Of a stretch of DNA of 64,000 bases, positions 1-8,405 are shown one piece after another (the first letter of the stretch is position 1; every line of letters starts with the position of its first letter). The position numbers and the translations under genes were made by a program. The notes beneath the pieces are model-generated. The model had not been told where the DNA came from and did not search any database. It was given only the letters and a program-made list of their open reading frames with translations. The DNA comes from G965213525 sp965213525 (lineage in GTDB: Bacteria > Actinomycetota > Acidimicrobiia > Acidimicrobiales > Poriferisodalaceae), in NCBI GenBank assembly GCA_965213525.1, contig OZ243889.1:2604001-2668000 (forward strand), in the 5' to 3' direction.

Positions 1-740
1 CAGAGGTCGAGCTGGGTGGCAACCTGCCGGCGGACGCCGAGGTGGGCACCGAGGTGACCACCTCGATCGCGGTGTTCGACAGCCAGGGCCGTGAGCACAC
101 CCTGACCCTGGCCATGACCAAGACCGCCACCAACCGCTGGACCGCCGAGGCCAGCACCGACGAGGATGCCAGCGTCACGATCGGCGGCGCCGCGACGGCC
201 ACGCTGGACTTCGGCGCTGACGGCACGCTCACCACGGCCACCCCGCTCGCGCTGTCGATCGACGTGACCAGCGGTGCCGGTTCACCGATCGTCGCTGACC
301 TCGTGCTGGCCGGTGGGTCACCGCTCGTGCAGTTCGGTGGCACGGCCACGGCCGAGGCCCGGGGCCAGGACGGCCAGGGCATCGGGTTCCTGCGGGACTT
401 CGCCATCAGCGACGACGGTGCCATCTTCGGCCAGTTCTCCAACGGGGCGTCGAAGCTGCTCGGACGGGTGGCCACCGCGGCGTTCAACAACCCTGCCGGC
501 CTGCAGCCGATCGGGTCCTCGATGTTCGCCGCCACCCCCAACTCGGGCACCGAGCTGATCGGCCCCCCCGGCTCGGGCAACCTGGGCCTGCTTGCGGCCG
601 GCACCCTCGAGATGTCCAACGTCGACCTCGCCCGGGAGTTCACCAACCTGATCGTCGCCCAGCGCGGCTTCCAGGCGAACTCCCGGGTCATCACCACCTC
701 AGACGAGATGCTGTCCGAGCTGGTCAACCTCAAGCGCTGA
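1..740 (+). CDS. flgE: Flagellar hook protein FlgE, C-terminal part (5' truncated by window edge)
   Basis: FlgE polymerises into the flagellar hook, the universal joint outside the cell. The reading frame is open from the first bases of the window, so the N-terminus lies to the left. The visible part is a D1/D2-type beta-rich region, then the conserved C-terminal segment with TLEMSNVDLAREFTNLIVAQRGFQ-type sequence and a terminal SNVDLA...RGFQANSRVITTSDEML pattern. That pattern is the coiled-coil signature of axial flagellar proteins and fits FlgE or FlgG. The hook assignment rests on length, on the FlgE-like NNPAGLQPIGSSMF stretch and on flbD and motA downstream, which is the usual order. Confidence 0.9.
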   Translation, partial: EVELGGNLPADAEVGTEVTTSIAVFDSQGREHTLTLAMTKTATNRWTAEASTDEDASVTIGGAATATLDFGADGTLTTATPLALSIDVTSGAGSPIVADLVLAGGSPLVQFGGTATAEARGQDGQGIGFLRDFAISDDGAIFGQFSNGASKLLGRVATAAFNNPAGLQPIGSSMFAATPNSGTELIGPPGSGNLGLLAAGTLEMSNVDLAREFTNLIVAQRGFQANSRVITTSDEMLSELVNLKR

Positions 741-891
741 TCCATCCGCCGAGCGGGCGGCCCACCTGCGCCACGGCGCGGGCGGGTCGCCCTCAGCTCG
801 GCCGGTGCGCGGCCGACGGGACCGGGAGCGGTCCAGGCGGACGACGCCGACAGCGACCGAACCACCCGATCGGGCCACATGGAGGTGCGCC

Positions 892-1146
892 ATGATCCTC
901 GTCCACCGACTCAAGGGCGAGCCGCTGTTCGTGAACAGCGATCTCATCGAGACCATCGAATCGACGCCCGACACCGTCGTCGGGCTCGCCGACGGCCGCA
1001 AGCTCGTCGTCGCCGAGACCCCCGAGCAGGTCGTCGATGCGGCCCGCACCTATCGGGCGTCGGTCATCGTCGCCACCGACGAGCTCCGTGAGCGGGCCGG
1101 GCGGACCGCTGACCTCGTGGTCCTGCACGGACCCGACGAAGGGTAG
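892..1146 (+). CDS. flbD: Flagellar protein FlbD
   Basis: This is a small flagellar protein of 84 residues, the usual size for FlbD of Gram-positive and spirochaete clusters. It begins MILVHRLKGEPLFVNSDLIE, matching the family pattern I.vtrL.G..fvlN.dlIE, followed by TPDTVVGLADGRKLVVAETPEQVV. The ATG at 892 is preferred over longer in-frame starts because the family begins exactly with this beta strand. It sits between flgE and motA as in Bacillus and Clostridium clusters. Its molecular role is not well established. The 150 bases before it show no gene. Confidence 0.9.
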   Translation: MILVHRLKGEPLFVNSDLIETIESTPDTVVGLADGRKLVVAETPEQVVDAARTYRASVIVATDELRERAGRTADLVVLHGPDEG

Positions 1147-1153
1147 GGGCGAC

Positions 1154-1939
1154 ATGGACCCCCTCTCCATCATCGGGCTCTTCCTCGTCCTGGTGGCCGT
1201 CGTGGCCTCGACGATCATGGACGGCAACAGCCTCGGCCCCCTCATCGGGCCGTCCTCGCTCGTCATGGTCCTCGGCGGGGCGTTCGGCGGGGCGCTCGCC
1301 GGGTTCCGCCTGCCCGACGCCAAGAAGCTGCCCAAGGGCCTCATCGTGGCCTTCACCGCCTCGCCGCCTGACCCCGACGAGGTCGTCACGCGACTGACCC
1401 GCTACGCCGAGGCGGCCCGCCGCGAGGGCATCCTCGCCCTCGAGCAGGGCCTCGCCGAGGTCGACGACGAGTTCATGCGCACCGGCCTGCAGATGGTCGT
1501 CGACGGCGTCGAGGGCGACGTCGTGCGCGACGTGCTCGAGACCGAGATCGAAGCGATGGAGTCCCGCCACGGACTGGTCATCTCGCTGTTCTCCAAGTTG
1601 GGCGAGTACGCCCCGGCCATGGGCATGATCGGGACGATCGTCGGGCTGGTGAACATGTTGGGCAACCTGTCAGATCCCCAGGCGCTGGGGACGGGCATGG
1701 CCCTGGCCCTGCTGACGACCCTGTACGGATCGTTCTTCGCCAACGTCATCTTCTTGCCCGTGGCCGCCAAGCTGCAGCGCCTGCACGCCATGGAGATCGC
1801 GGCCCGGGAGCTGACCCTCGAGGGCATCATGGCGGTGCGCGACGGTGCGAGCCCCCGGCTGCTGGTCGAGAAGCTCGAGGCCCGCCTCGAGCCCGATCAG
1901 AGGATCGGGGCCAAGGCCCGCATGGACGAAGCGGCCTAG
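1154..1939 (+). CDS. motA: Flagellar motor stator protein MotA
   Basis: MotA forms the ring of the proton-driven stator around MotB in the cytoplasmic membrane. The protein has 261 residues, close to the family norm. Two membrane segments lie at the N-terminus (IIGLFLVLVAVVASTIM and a second near residue 35). A long cytoplasmic loop follows, then a C-terminal hairpin with the conserved SKLGEYAPAMGMIGTIVGLV and TALLTTLYGSFFAN-like segments. The start is the ATG eight bases after the flbD stop; the longer in-frame extension overlaps flbD. motB follows after eight bases, so the two are surely co-translated. Confidence 0.95.
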   Translation: MDPLSIIGLFLVLVAVVASTIMDGNSLGPLIGPSSLVMVLGGAFGGALAGFRLPDAKKLPKGLIVAFTASPPDPDEVVTRLTRYAEAARREGILALEQGLAEVDDEFMRTGLQMVVDGVEGDVVRDVLETEIEAMESRHGLVISLFSKLGEYAPAMGMIGTIVGLVNMLGNLSDPQALGTGMALALLTTLYGSFFANVIFLPVAAKLQRLHAMEIAARELTLEGIMAVRDGASPRLLVEKLEARLEPDQRIGAKARMDEAA

Positions 1940-1947
1940 CAACTGCC

Positions 1948-2925
1948 ATGGCGAGACGCCACCGCTGCCCAGAGCCCGAGTCGGGCGCCAACTTCTTGTT
2001 GACCTACGCCGACCTCGTCACGTTGCTGATGGCGTTCTTCGTGTTGCTGTTCGCCATGTCCACCGTCGATGAGGCCAAGTTCGTCGTGCTGTTGAAGGGC
2101 CTCGAGGAGAACTTCGGCAACACCACCCTCCAGGACGGCATCCTGGACGGGGGAGAGTCGATCATCGGCGCCAACCTCGACGGAGGCAGCACCGTGCCGG
2201 TCCCCGGTGGATCGCTCGTGTTCGAGGACCGCGCCGCGATCGTCGCCGACGAGGCCGAGCCCGCAGACCGCCCCGAGACCGACGCCGGCCACGACACCGA
2301 CGGCGACGCCGGCCAGCAGCGTGGGGTCACGGGCTCAGGGAGCCCGCCCGAGGAGAGCCCCGCCGACAGCCCAGCCGCCGATGCCAGCGACGCCGCAGCG
2401 CCAGACCTCAGCCGCTTCATGACGGCCGACCAACTCGACGCGGTGCGCCAGAGGATCGAGGCGGTGCTCGTGGCCGAGGGCATGCAAGACGACGTCCGGT
2501 TCCGCTTCGACGAGCGGGGCCTCGTCATCGCCATCGCCACCGACGACGTGCTGTTCGCCACGGGCAGCGCCAGGCTCAGCACCGCCTCCGGGGGCGTCCT
2601 CGAGCTGATCGCCCCCGAGCTGGCTGGCTTCGACAACGCCATCTTCGTGGACGGCCACACCGACGACGTGCCGTTCGGAGGCACCGAGTACACCAACCGC
2701 GACCTCTCCGCTGACCGGGCCCTGGCGATCGCCAGGGAGCTGGAGCTGGCCTTCGGCCTGGCCGCTGATCGGCTCATCCCTGCCGGCTACGGGCCGTTCC
2801 GTCCGATCGGCGACAACGCATCGACCGCAGGGCGGGCAGAGAACCGCCGCGTCGAGCTCGTGGTCGCCGCCGGCACCCTGGCCTCGCCGGCGCAGCAGAC
2901 CCAGATCGTGGGCCCGGGCGCCTGA
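1948..2925 (+). CDS. motB: Flagellar motor stator protein MotB
   Basis: MotB anchors the stator to peptidoglycan and carries the ion channel. The 325-residue protein has one N-terminal membrane helix (TYADLVTLLMAFFVLLFAM) containing the essential proton-binding aspartate at position 22. An unusually acidic, Pro/Asp/Ala-rich plug and linker region spans roughly residues 80-155. The C-terminal OmpA-like domain has VDGHTDDVPFGG, the NRDLSADRA helix and NRRVELV, which bind peptidoglycan. The linker is longer than in E. coli MotB, which may suit a thick actinobacterial wall (inference). It forms an operon with motA. Confidence 0.95.
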   Translation: MARRHRCPEPESGANFLLTYADLVTLLMAFFVLLFAMSTVDEAKFVVLLKGLEENFGNTTLQDGILDGGESIIGANLDGGSTVPVPGGSLVFEDRAAIVADEAEPADRPETDAGHDTDGDAGQQRGVTGSGSPPEESPADSPAADASDAAAPDLSRFMTADQLDAVRQRIEAVLVAEGMQDDVRFRFDERGLVIAIATDDVLFATGSARLSTASGGVLELIAPELAGFDNAIFVDGHTDDVPFGGTEYTNRDLSADRALAIARELELAFGLAADRLIPAGYGPFRPIGDNASTAGRAENRRVELVVAAGTLASPAQQTQIVGPGA

Positions 2926-3022
2926 GCCAGAGCTTGCCGGTCCGGCGGTCTCATCAGGGGCCCCACCGTGCCGACGGGAGTCGAGGAGGCCGCACCGGCG
3001 GCGACGACAGGAGCTGATCGAC

Positions 3023-3541
3023 ATGTTGGGCAGACGCAAGAAGAACCGGGACGGCGGGGCCGGCGAGGCGGCGTCTGGCGAGGGCACCACGCGCTCTCGC
3101 AAGGGCGTCCTCGTCAAGCTGGCCAAGGTGGGCCTGCCCGTCGTGATCGGTCTGGTCGCCTACACCCAGTTGACCGGGGACAGCGAGGCGGGTGCGGCCG
3201 CCGCTCCGACCACGCTGGCCGCCCCCGTCGAGGGCACCGTGCTCGACGGCGGTGAGGTGCGGGTCTCGCTCGCCGACGCCGACGCCCACTTCGCCCTGGT
3301 CCGCATGGCGGTGGTGCTCGAAGCCGACGCCGACCCGGTCGAGGTCGAGAACCGGTTGCCGCTGCTGGCCGACGCCGCCGTCGACGAGGTGGCGACGTTC
3401 AACTCCGAGCAGCTCCGGGGCGCCCGAGGTCCCGAGCTCCTGCGTGACGTCCTCACCGAGCGCGCCGACGAGATCTTCAACGTCGACGACGAGCAGGTCT
3501 CGGTGATGCGGGTGGTGCTCACCGAGCTCATCGTGCAGTGA
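3023..3541 (+). CDS. fliL: Flagellar basal-body associated protein FliL
   Basis: FliL surrounds and stabilises the stator near the MS ring. The 172-residue product has a basic cytoplasmic N-terminus (GRRKKNRDGG), one transmembrane helix at about residues 33-50 (KVGLPVVIGLVAYTQL), and a soluble domain ending with the typical ILTELIVQ-like terminus, here VMRVVLTELIVQ. The pattern of a membrane anchor, an R.a..vle strand and a long helix that begins near LLRDVLTERADEIF fits the family. It lies between motB and fliM as in many bacteria, with the start supported by a GGAG-like site upstream. Confidence 0.88.
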   Translation: MLGRRKKNRDGGAGEAASGEGTTRSRKGVLVKLAKVGLPVVIGLVAYTQLTGDSEAGAAAAPTTLAAPVEGTVLDGGEVRVSLADADAHFALVRMAVVLEADADPVEVENRLPLLADAAVDEVATFNSEQLRGARGPELLRDVLTERADEIFNVDDEQVSVMRVVLTELIVQ

Positions 3542-3605
3542 CCGGTCCCTAATCCCCGGGCCCGCTCGGCCGACTGCCCCGGGGTACGTCGAGCGGATGG
3601 GGACC

Positions 3606-4607
3606 ATGGCCGAGGGCAAGCTCTCCCAGGCCGAGATCGACGCCTTGTTGGCGACGATGACCGAGCCGGACGATCACATCGCCGAGGGCGGGGGCTCTGA
3701 CGACCTCGTCGCCTTCGACTTCCGCCGGCCGGCCAAGTTCGGTCGGGAGCACATGCGCAGCCTCCAGACCGCCCACGAGGTGTTCGGGCGGCGCCTGTCG
3801 AGCCTGTTGACCCATGCGCTGCGGGCGATCATCAAGATCGAGCCGGTCTCCAACGACCAGATCACCTACGAGGACTACGTGCGGGCCCTGCCGACGCCGT
3901 CGGTGCTCGCCACCTACAGCGTCCGTCCGCTGCCCGGGCCGGTCGTCGTCGAGCTGTCCACCCAGATGGCGCTCACCCTGCTCGACCGTCTGCTCGGCGG
4001 CCTCGGCACGCCGGTGGCGATGCGGCGCCCCACCGAGCTCGAGACGAACCTGCTCGTCGAGCTCATGGGCTCGGTGCGCGACGCCCTCGGCGCGGCGCTC
4101 GAACCGCTCGAGAGCGTGGAGACCGAGCTCGAGAGCGTCGAGTTCAACCCCGCCTTCGTCCAGGCGGTCGCGCCCAACGAGATGGTCCTGATGTTGACCT
4201 ATTCGCTCAGCATGCAGACCCAGCAGCACGCCCCCCGGGCCGAGGGCCTCATGTCGATCTGCTATCCGTTCTCGACGCTCGCCCCGGCCATGGGGCGCCT
4301 GGAGGCCCACGCTTGGCAGTCCGGCGGTGCGCCCGCTGATGGCCCCGAGGCGCTCGAGCGTCCCCGCCCGATGGTCGAGGTCGTCCCCGAGGTCACCGTG
4401 CCGATCGAGGTGCAGCTGCGCCGTTCGATGGTGTCGGCGGCCGACGTGGCGATGCTGCGACCCGGAGACGTGCTGCGCCTCGAGCACCGCGTCGACGAGC
4501 CGGCGATCGGCGTCGTCGGCGGGCGTCCCATCCTCACAGGGCGCCTCGGTCGCACCGGCCGTCGCCTCGCCCTGCAGGTCGACAAGTGGGCGGAGGCCCC
4601 GAGATGA
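3606..4607 (+). CDS. fliM: Flagellar motor switch protein FliM
   Basis: FliM is the C-ring protein that receives phosphorylated CheY and reverses the motor. It has 333 residues from the ATG at 3606; an in-frame ATG nine bases upstream is possible, but the family begins with LSQAEIDALLA, the CheY-binding peptide, seen here at residues 5-15. The CheC-like middle domain follows (FDFRRPAKFGREHMRSLQ, then ELETNLLVELMGSVRDALG). The C-terminal SpoA domain (residues about 255-333) ends LQVDKWAEAPR. The stop overlaps the fliN start by four bases (ATGA), implying translational coupling. Confidence 0.95.
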   Translation: MAEGKLSQAEIDALLATMTEPDDHIAEGGGSDDLVAFDFRRPAKFGREHMRSLQTAHEVFGRRLSSLLTHALRAIIKIEPVSNDQITYEDYVRALPTPSVLATYSVRPLPGPVVVELSTQMALTLLDRLLGGLGTPVAMRRPTELETNLLVELMGSVRDALGAALEPLESVETELESVEFNPAFVQAVAPNEMVLMLTYSLSMQTQQHAPRAEGLMSICYPFSTLAPAMGRLEAHAWQSGGAPADGPEALERPRPMVEVVPEVTVPIEVQLRRSMVSAADVAMLRPGDVLRLEHRVDEPAIGVVGGRPILTGRLGRTGRRLALQVDKWAEAPR

Positions 4608-5707
4608 GCGACATCAGCCCCGAGCTCGCCGACACCCTCGGTGAGGTCGGCAACATCATGATGGGCGCCGGCGCCACCAACCTCGCCGGCCTGCTCGGCG
4701 AGCGGGTGGAGATCACCGCCCCGGTCGCCGGGATCGTGGAGGAGGGCGAGGCCTGGCCGGCTGACCGGGCCCTGCTCGTCGAGGTCACGATGCTGGGCGC
4801 CGTCGAGGGCGACAGCATCTTCGTCCTGCCGGCCTCTGACGTCGCCACGATCGTCGAGATCATGTGCGCCGGCATGGCCCTCACCGAGGACCAGATCCTG
4901 GGCGAGCTCGGCCTCTCCGCCGTCGGCGAGGCCATGAACCAGCTCATGGCCGGGTCCTCCATCGCCCTCAGCGACGTGCTCGGCGAGCTCGTCGACATCA
5001 CTCCGCCGCGGCTCACCCTCATCGACTCGGTGCCCGAGATGCCGCCGCCCGTCGGCAAGCTGCGCGTGCGCTTCGACGTGCGCATCGGCGACCGGCTCGA
5101 AGGTCAGCTGTCGTGGGTCATCGATCCGGCGTTCGCCGATCGCCTCGTCGAGCAGGTCAGCGCGGGCATGGGCGGCGGCAGCGGCCAGGCCGCAGCTGAC
5201 CGGGCCGTGCAGGGGGCGACCCCCCAGGGGGCGCCGACCTCTGACGTCGCCGGCACCGACCCCTCCCCGGTGCCGCCGGCGGCCGCCGGCGAGCCGCCCC
5301 GGCCGGCACCCCACCCTGCGCCGGCACCCCACCCTGCGCCTGCACCGCACCCGGCCCCGGTCGGCGCCTCCCCGTCGAGCCCGCCGGCCGTGGACGTCAT
5401 GCCGGCCAGCTACCCCGAGCTGACCCCGGTCGCCATGCCGGCCAGCCCCGCCGATCTGGCGTTGCTGTCTGATGTCACGTTGGCGGTGACCGTCGAGCTG
5501 GGACGCACGCAGCTGCTCGTGCGCGACCTGCTCGACCTGGCCGAAGGATCAGTGGTCGAGCTCGACCGGCCCGCCGGTGCCCCGGTCGACATCCTCGTGA
5601 ACGGCACGTGCGTCGCCCGGGGCGATGTCGTCGTGGTCGACGACGAGCTGGGCGTGCGGATCAGCGACGTCTTGGAGCCCGACGAGCGTCGCCGACGGGC
5701 TGGCTGA
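4604..5707 (+). CDS. fliY: Motor switch phosphatase FliN/FliY (CheC-like domain plus FliN SpoA domain)
   Basis: This 367-residue C-ring protein combines an N-terminal CheC/FliY phosphatase-like domain with a C-terminal FliN SpoA domain, as in B. subtilis FliY. Both phosphatase helices keep the E-x-x-N signature (LGEVGNIMMGAG near residue 10 and VGEAMNQLM near residue 110), so dephosphorylation of CheY-P is plausible. A linker of about 90 residues rich in Ala and Pro contains a short HPAPAP-type repeat. The SpoA domain follows (LAVTVELGRTQLLVRDLLDLAEGS...DILVNGTCVARGDVVVV). The start at 4604 gives the four-base overlap with fliM; the longer in-frame start inside fliM is unlikely. Confidence 0.93.
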   Translation: MSDISPELADTLGEVGNIMMGAGATNLAGLLGERVEITAPVAGIVEEGEAWPADRALLVEVTMLGAVEGDSIFVLPASDVATIVEIMCAGMALTEDQILGELGLSAVGEAMNQLMAGSSIALSDVLGELVDITPPRLTLIDSVPEMPPPVGKLRVRFDVRIGDRLEGQLSWVIDPAFADRLVEQVSAGMGGGSGQAAADRAVQGATPQGAPTSDVAGTDPSPVPPAAAGEPPRPAPHPAPAPHPAPAPHPAPVGASPSSPPAVDVMPASYPELTPVAMPASPADLALLSDVTLAVTVELGRTQLLVRDLLDLAEGSVVELDRPAGAPVDILVNGTCVARGDVVVVDDELGVRISDVLEPDERRRRAG

Positions 5708-5710
5708 GCG

Positions 5711-6226
5711 GTGGGAGCGGTCGACACCGACACCTTCGTGCGCCTCGTCGCCTCGATGGTGATCATGCTGTTGGTCCTGGTGCTGGTGAAGCGCCGGGCC
5801 CGCCGGGGCACCGGGCCGTCGCGGGGAGCTCTGCGCATCGAGGCGCGGCAAGCGCTCGGAAGGTCGGCCTCGGTGCTCGTGGTGGCCGTGGGAGACAAGC
5901 GGTGGCTCGTCGGCGCCGGCGAGCAGGGCGTGACCCTGCTGGACCGCCTCGAACCGGGCGACCTCGACGTCGCCGAGGACCGAGCTGGCGGAGACGGCCA
6001 GGGCCCGTTCGGTGCCCGTCGGCGTGTCATCTCCGACGAGTCGCCCGCCCGCAGGTCTCGCTCCGAGGGCGACGTCTTCGGCGCGCCTCCCAAGGGCTCA
6101 GGTGCCCGTGCTCTAGATGACCTCGACGGAACGAGTGAGGGGCCACGGACCGGCCTCGTCGACCGGATGCGCCAGATGACCCTGCGCGCCCCCGGCCGAG
6201 CCCGGTCCGGCGGTCCCCATGGCTGA
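5711..6226 (+). CDS. fliO: Flagellar biosynthesis protein FliO
   Basis: FliO is an accessory membrane protein that helps assemble the FliP ring of the type III export gate. The 171-residue product starts with GTG three bases after fliN. It has one N-terminal membrane helix (residues about 11-26, LVASMVIMLLVLVLVKRR) and then a small cytoplasmic domain with the family pattern ieaRQaLGrsasvlvVavGdkrwLVGagEqgVtLL. The C-terminal 70 residues are basic and probably disordered. Position between fliN and fliP is diagnostic. The stop overlaps the fliP start by eight bases. Confidence 0.88.
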   Translation: MGAVDTDTFVRLVASMVIMLLVLVLVKRRARRGTGPSRGALRIEARQALGRSASVLVVAVGDKRWLVGAGEQGVTLLDRLEPGDLDVAEDRAGGDGQGPFGARRRVISDESPARRSRSEGDVFGAPPKGSGARALDDLDGTSEGPRTGLVDRMRQMTLRAPGRARSGGPHG

Positions 6227-7166
6227 GCGCGCCACCCACCGCTCCTGGCGCCGCGCCCGAGACCTCGGCACCGATGCGCCGTCAGGCGCCTTGCAGGTTC
6301 GCTGGCGGCGAGCGCTCAGCCGGGCGGTCCTCGCCATCGTCATCTCGCTGGTGACGGTGGTGGGAACTGCCGGGCCGGCGGGCGCCCAGGACGTCACGCC
6401 CCCTGAGCCGCCGACGCCGGCGGCTCCCTCGGCGTCCGAGACGGATCAGGCCGTCGACGGCCCGTCTGCGCCGGAGGCACCGGCTGAGGTCGAGGGGTTC
6501 GGTGTGTCGATCGTGGCCGACGACGGGGGGCTGGCCCAGTCCGTCGTCATCGTCTTGTTGCTGACGGTCGTGTCGGTCGCCCCGTCGATCTTGTTGCTGA
6601 TGACGTCGTTCACCCGCTTCACCATCGTGTTGGGTCTGACCCGCCAGGCGATGGGCGTCCCCACGGTGCCGCCGAACCAGGTGTTGGTGGGCTTGGCGTT
6701 GTTCCTCACGTTCTTCGTGATGGCACCCGTGTTGGAAGAGATCAACGAGGTCGCGCTGCAACCGCTGTTGGCCGAGGAGATCGACGAGTCCGAGGCCCTC
6801 GCTGCGGGGTTCGAACCACTGCGTGAGTTCATGCTCGCCCAGACCGACGAGGAGGACCTGGCCCTGTTGCTGCGGGTCAGTGACACCGCGGAGGCGCCCG
6901 AGTCTCCCGAAGACCTCGACTGGACCGTCGTGGTCCCGGCCTTCGTGCTGTCCGAGCTGCGCACCGCCTTCATGATCGCCTTCGTGATCTTCATCCCGTT
7001 CCTGGTGATCGATCTGGTCATCGGCTCGATGCTCATGTCGCTCGGGATGGTGATGCTGCCGCCGGTGTTCATCTCGCTGCCCGTCAAACTGCTCCTGTTC
7101 GTCATGGTCGACGGCTGGGCGCTCGTCGTCGGGTCCTTGGTCGACAGCGTCGACGTCGCGGTCTGA
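6219..7166 (+). CDS. fliP: Flagellar export gate protein FliP
   Basis: FliP forms the core pore of the flagellar type III export gate. The protein has 315 residues. A long N-terminal signal peptide (basic RWRRALSR, hydrophobic core AVLAIVISLVTVVG, AGAQD cleavage region) and a Pro/Ala-rich spacer precede the canonical FliP body: LLTVVSVAPSILLLMTSFTRF, IVLGLTRQAMGVPTVPPNQ, LALFLTFFVMAPV and the C-terminal membrane pair (SELRTAFMIAFVIFIPFLVIDLVIGSMLMSLGMVMLPPV). The N-terminal extension is longer than in proteobacteria. It is followed by fliQ after 13 bases. Confidence 0.95.
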   Translation: MAERATHRSWRRARDLGTDAPSGALQVRWRRALSRAVLAIVISLVTVVGTAGPAGAQDVTPPEPPTPAAPSASETDQAVDGPSAPEAPAEVEGFGVSIVADDGGLAQSVVIVLLLTVVSVAPSILLLMTSFTRFTIVLGLTRQAMGVPTVPPNQVLVGLALFLTFFVMAPVLEEINEVALQPLLAEEIDESEALAAGFEPLREFMLAQTDEEDLALLLRVSDTAEAPESPEDLDWTVVVPAFVLSELRTAFMIAFVIFIPFLVIDLVIGSMLMSLGMVMLPPVFISLPVKLLLFVMVDGWALVVGSLVDSVDVAV

Positions 7167-7179
7167 GGGCGACGAGACC

Positions 7180-7452
7180 GTGTCTGATGCCGACGCCATC
7201 GACATCGTGCGAGAGGCCTTGGCCCTCGCTGCTGCCCTCGCCGGGCCGATGCTGTTGATGACCTTGGCGGTCGGGGTGGTCGTCAGCCTCGTGCAGACCG
7301 TGACCCAGATCCAGGAGCAGACCCTCACGTTCGTGCCCAAGCTGGTGGGCGCAGGACTGATCCTGTTGCTGCTGGGGGGCTGGATGATCGAGCGCCTGTC
7401 GAGCTTCGTGATCGAGCTGTGGGCGTCGATCCCGGCGCTGGTCGCCGGGTGA
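7180..7452 (+). CDS. fliQ: Flagellar export gate protein FliQ
   Basis: FliQ wraps around the FliP/FliR core of the export gate. It has 90 residues, the family length, with two membrane helices (residues about 17-38 and 50-72). The conserved central motif VSLVQTVTQIQEQTLTFVPKL is fully present. Translation starts at a GTG. It lies between fliP and fliR, the invariant order. Confidence 0.95.
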   Translation: MSDADAIDIVREALALAAALAGPMLLMTLAVGVVVSLVQTVTQIQEQTLTFVPKLVGAGLILLLLGGWMIERLSSFVIELWASIPALVAG

Positions 7453-7491
7453 GGATGATCGCAGCGACGACCGAGGCGCAGCGGTGGCGGC

Positions 7492-8265
7492 GTGGGTGAC
7501 ATCGAGCTCGTCGTCCCCACGGCGTCGGTCATGGGCTACGTCGCCGCGTTCGTGCGCGTCGGGGCGTTCTTCCTCGCCGTGCCCTTCCTCGGGCGCCGTC
7601 TCGGCGCCGTCGGGCGGGTGGCCATCTCGTCGTCGCTGGCGCTGGTGATGTTCGAGCCCATCGACCCGCCCGACCTCGGCGGCCTCCTCGCCATCGCCGC
7701 CACCAACCTGGCCGTCGGGTTGCTGTTGGGCTTCGCCATCGGCATCGTCTTCCAGGCGTTCCTGGGCGCGGGCTCGGTGGTGGACACGCTGGCGGGTCTC
7801 AGCATCGGGGCCCAGTTCGACCCGGTGACCGGAACGACCGCCGCAGTGTTCGACCGCTTCTTCGAGCTCACCGCCCTGGTGGTGTTCCTGGCCGTCGGTG
7901 GCGACCGCTTCCTCGTGTCCGGGCTGGCAGCCACCCTCGACGTCGTGGCTCTCGACGGCGGCATCGACATCGGGCCCCGTCTCACCGACGTGGTGACCGG
8001 TCAGTTGACCCTGCTCATGCTGGGGGTCGTCCAGATCGCCGCTCCGGCCCTGGTGGCGCTGTTCGCCACCGAGCTGATCCTCGGTCTCGCCGCCCGGATG
8101 ATGCCCCAGGTCAACCTGTTCGTCGTGGGCCTGCCCGCCCGTCTCATCGTCGGGACGCTGGCCGCAGCGACGATCGTGGCGACGATGCCGGCGATGGTGG
8201 CCTGGTTCCTCGACCACGCCGAGGACCTCTTCGTGACCTTGCTCTCGGGCGTGCGGCCCACCTGA
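7492..8265 (+). CDS. fliR: Flagellar export gate protein FliR
   Basis: FliR completes the FliP5-FliQ4-FliR1 export channel. The protein has 257 residues with at least six hydrophobic segments. Family motifs include FVRVGAFFLAVPFLGRR near the N-terminus, GFAIGIVFQAFLGAGSVVDTLAGLSIGAQFDPVTG in the middle and the C-terminal APALVALFATELILGLAARMMPQVNLFVVGLPARLIVG. Translation starts at GTG 7492. A 140-base gap follows with a predicted sigma-28 promoter for cheW, so the export operon may end or continue by read-through here. Confidence 0.95.
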   Translation: MGDIELVVPTASVMGYVAAFVRVGAFFLAVPFLGRRLGAVGRVAISSSLALVMFEPIDPPDLGGLLAIAATNLAVGLLLGFAIGIVFQAFLGAGSVVDTLAGLSIGAQFDPVTGTTAAVFDRFFELTALVVFLAVGGDRFLVSGLAATLDVVALDGGIDIGPRLTDVVTGQLTLLMLGVVQIAAPALVALFATELILGLAARMMPQVNLFVVGLPARLIVGTLAAATIVATMPAMVAWFLDHAEDLFVTLLSGVRPT

Positions 8266-8344
8266 CGCCCGGTGCGGTGCTCGGCCCGGGCCGCGACGTC
8301 CCAGCCCGGGGTCGGTGGCTGGCCGTCACCGAGGCGCAGCGACC

Positions 8345-8371
8345 TTGAGAGGGCAGCGGTGCGGCCGACGG
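8345..8371 (+). promoter_or_regulatory. Predicted sigma-28 promoter of the che genes
   Basis: TTGA at 8345-8348, a 15-base spacer and GCCGACGG at 8364-8371 match the sigma-28 layout TAAA-N15-GCCGATAA. The site ends 34 bases before the cheW start. The same TTGA-N15-GCCGAC form stands before fliA and flgN. Confidence 0.55.
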
Positions 8372-8405
8372 GGTCGGGGCGGCAGACGAGCTCGGAGGGA
8401 CCGCC

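Noticed and set aside
3597..3605. Upstream ATG for fliM
   Set aside because: It adds three residues before the conserved CheY-binding peptide; ATG 3606 fits the family better, though both are possible.
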